A stretch of 64,000 nt of DNA from Dendrolimus kikuchii (Eukaryota > Arthropoda > Insecta > Lepidoptera > Lasiocampidae): positions 2,467,501-2,531,500 of the forward strand of contig CM034390.1 of assembly GCA_019925095.2 (NCBI GenBank), written 5' to 3'. The position numbers and the translations under genes were made by a program. The notes under the pieces are model-generated. The model saw nothing but the letters and a program-made list of their open reading frames with translations, ran no database searches and was not told where the DNA came from. Numbering within the stretch: the stretch's first letter is position 1; each line of letters begins with the position of its first letter. Below are positions 62,283 through 64,000 of this stretch, piece by piece.

Positions 62283-62812
62283 ACGAACCAAGAAAGAATA
62301 CTAAGTCCTGCGGCCGGGTAGCCTGTCGTAAGAGGTGACAAAACAACTTACGGCCAGGTGGTAGGGTATTCACCCGTGTGGTTGGCCACCAACCTGGTTT
62401 AGAGTATGCCACACATAACAACCTTGAGTTGTTTTCCGGCTTTAGTAGTGGTCAGATTTCAGATCTCCTTTAGAGGCTCGCAGCACATTGGTAACACCTT
62501 TGGTGTTTCAAATATCTTTTTTTTTATTTTATTGCAGGAGATCAGCAGACAGACAGACGGCCCACTTGATGGAAAGCGGTTACCATCGCCTATGGACATT
62601 TGCAACACCAAGTTGCTGCAAATGCGCTGCTGCTCTCTTAAGGGAAACTGGAACCTGGTCACTAATGCCGGAACACAACTCAAGGTTGTTATGGCGACAT
62701 ACTTTAGACCAGGGGTGGTAGCCATCCAGTCGGGCGAATGCCCTACCACCTGGCATCTATAAACTACAGTAACCATTCTCCATTAGTGGGCCGACTGCCT
62801 GGTTACCAGATT
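62283..62812. repeat. nested pair of ATCCGTGCAGGAACGG repeats
   Basis: An old plus copy (62283-62513, resuming 62758-62812) is split by a younger reverse copy (62514-62756) that has lost its own head. Confidence 0.78.
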
Positions 62813-62854
62813 CCCAATTTAAAAATATCTGCATTGTATTTCATCAAACTCCTC

Positions 62855-62971
62855 TCAAATGCGTTGCCGTGAGAAAAATATAAAGTAGGTAACAAATTCC
62901 ACATTTACAAATACTTCGTAGAGAATTTTTTTCTCAGACATTTTCTCATAATGCTCGAACTCAACAAAAAT
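62855..62971 (-). CDS. short-chain dehydrogenase, probable last exon
   Basis: Acceptor CTTTCAG|ATT; continues in phase 0 from the preceding exon as IFVEFEHYEKMSEKKILY and ends at TGA (62855-62857) after about 38 residues. The C-terminus of this family is poorly conserved, so the match is only by position and phase. A second frame is also open for about 20 codons. Confidence 0.45.
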   Translation of the reverse strand: MFVEFEHYEKMSEKKILYEVFVNVEFVTYFIFFSRQRI

Positions 62972-63389
62972 CTGAAAGCAAGAATACTTCACACGATAGA
63001 TTACCTGCCTAGTAACTAGTTGCGCTAATTGTTGGGTACTTACAACAGAATCAATATAATAAATTGATTTTCTGTCGAAAAAGAACTGCTCCTTTTCTTT
63101 CAACTAGACTATTCAGTACTGGACTAAGTATAGTGCCCAGATGAACGCTATAGTAAACTAGCCCTGGTTTAACCTTGCCGACGTCTACGCGTGCCAGCCT
63201 TTAAAATGGGATAGAAGGGTTGGGATAGAGGTATGAGACAGTAAGAGAGTTTAGATATGGATTGATGAATGTCGATAGGATAAGTAGGCCATCGGAATTC
63301 TCATTCACCATACGAAACATCGATCGAGCAGGCACAGCGTGCAGTAATCAAGACATTAATCCCAGCATAGCTTAAATTACGTTACTTGC

Positions 63390-63617
63390 CTGTATCCCAT
63401 GTGACCAGTAGCCTGTCGTCTTTGTTATTCTACCCAATAAAGCTACGGCGTTCTTTGAATAAGTAGGTGCATCGGGTATGAACATATTGCCGTCCATTAC
63501 TCTTTGGGAGAATGCGTTCATTTTCGTCGACACGAACATCGGTGAGAGATGCTGAACGTAGATGCCTTTTGGGGAATATTCCTCCCTGATCGCTTGCGTG
63601 AAGCTTGCTACATATGA
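63390..63617 (-). CDS. short-chain dehydrogenase (17-beta-HSD12/HSDL1 type), penultimate visible exon
   Basis: Acceptor AATTTCAG|TCA; 76 codons in phase 0. SYVASFTQAIREEYSPKG then IYVQHLSPMFVSTKM is the region after the YxxxK active site in very-long-chain 3-oxoacyl-CoA reductases and HSDL1-like proteins (pattern LxxEYxxKGIxVQxxxPxxVxTKM); the end TTGYWSHGIQ also fits. The Rossmann TGxxxGxG and catalytic YxxxK exons lie beyond the right edge, so activity cannot be judged. The donor is CAG|GCAAGT, a GC donor. Family enzymes act at the ER membrane in fatty acid elongation or are catalytically inactive relatives. Confidence 0.8.
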
Positions 63618-64000
63618 CTGAAATTGATAAACATTCTTCTAGAGTCTCAAAGAATGGGGTATTAACATGATTCATCAACAACAGCAACAAATCATGGAAG
63701 TCTTTTTAAAGGCTCAATACCTATATAGGTAAGCGACATTAGATACCGATTCATGATAGGATTTGTATGAAGATTTCTAACTAAACAAATCCCGGATGAT
63801 TTTGATGGTTGCTTTATGAAACAAACAAAGTTAATGCTTCTGCTTCATCTTTATCTATAAAACTTATAGTATGGTCTTTAATCACCTCCGAAGCTGTAGT
63901 AAATGACTAGACAAAACAAAATATTTCCCTATCCTAAGTGGTAATGATATCCACTTAGGTTTGAACAGGAATGCTAAATATCTCTCCGTTTTCGGTACTT
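63618..64000. other. dehydrogenase intron, no exon seen
   Basis: The exon with the catalytic YxxxK should lie upstream, beyond the right edge; this stretch shows no donor with a fitting frame. Confidence 0.4.

Overview
The window looks like insect nuclear DNA, most likely from a moth or butterfly. It is AT-rich, host exons are short and lie kilobases apart, and most of the DNA is transposable elements: RTE-type LINE tails ending in (TATG)n, jockey-like LINE fragments, a Penelope-like element with a GIY-YIG domain, Helitron-like 3' ends closing in GCTAGT, a copia element, a BEL/Pao element, MITEs, and a short repeat headed by ATCCGTGCAGGAACGG that is present in about twenty copies. No prokaryotic feature, CRISPR array, rRNA or intact tRNA gene was seen.

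The main host gene lies on the minus strand and fills about 35 kb, from an ATG at 49300 to a TAA at 13770. I assembled it by hand from about twenty exons. It encodes a protein of roughly 940 residues with two consecutive channel repeats. Repeat 1 (49.3-33.6 kb) has S1-S2, an S3/S4 block, a pore block, S6, a C-linker and a cyclic-nucleotide-binding fold. A short linker (31.3 and 30.0 kb exons) leads without stop or new ATG into repeat 2 (30.0-13.8 kb), which has a full S1-S6, C-linker and CNBD. Introns match in phase across the junctions. Both pore loops lack GYG and TIGE, and both CNBDs lack much of the phosphate-binding cassette, so this is a divergent two-repeat relative of the CNG/HCN superfamily. 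The S4-S5 exon of repeat 1 is not resolved.

A second host gene enters from the right edge on the minus strand: the last two exons of a short-chain dehydrogenase (17-beta-HSD12/HSDL1 type) at 63.6-62.9 kb, joined by an apparent GC-AG intron.

Layout: 0-7.4 kb, repeats including LINE fragments, a Penelope-like element (5-6 kb) and a (TAA)n-targeted insertion. 7.4-11.9 kb, a copia element with an intact 1388-residue ORF but a shortened 5' LTR. 12-49.3 kb, the channel gene, its introns filled with RTE, SINE-like, MITE and Penelope copies. 49.3-53.8 kb, repeats. 53.8-60.5 kb, a young BEL/Pao element, LTRs differing at one base, inserted in an RTE copy; its gag and pol share one frame separated by UGA-CUA. 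60.5-62.8 kb, LINE and SINE-like pieces. 62.8-64 kb, the dehydrogenase gene.
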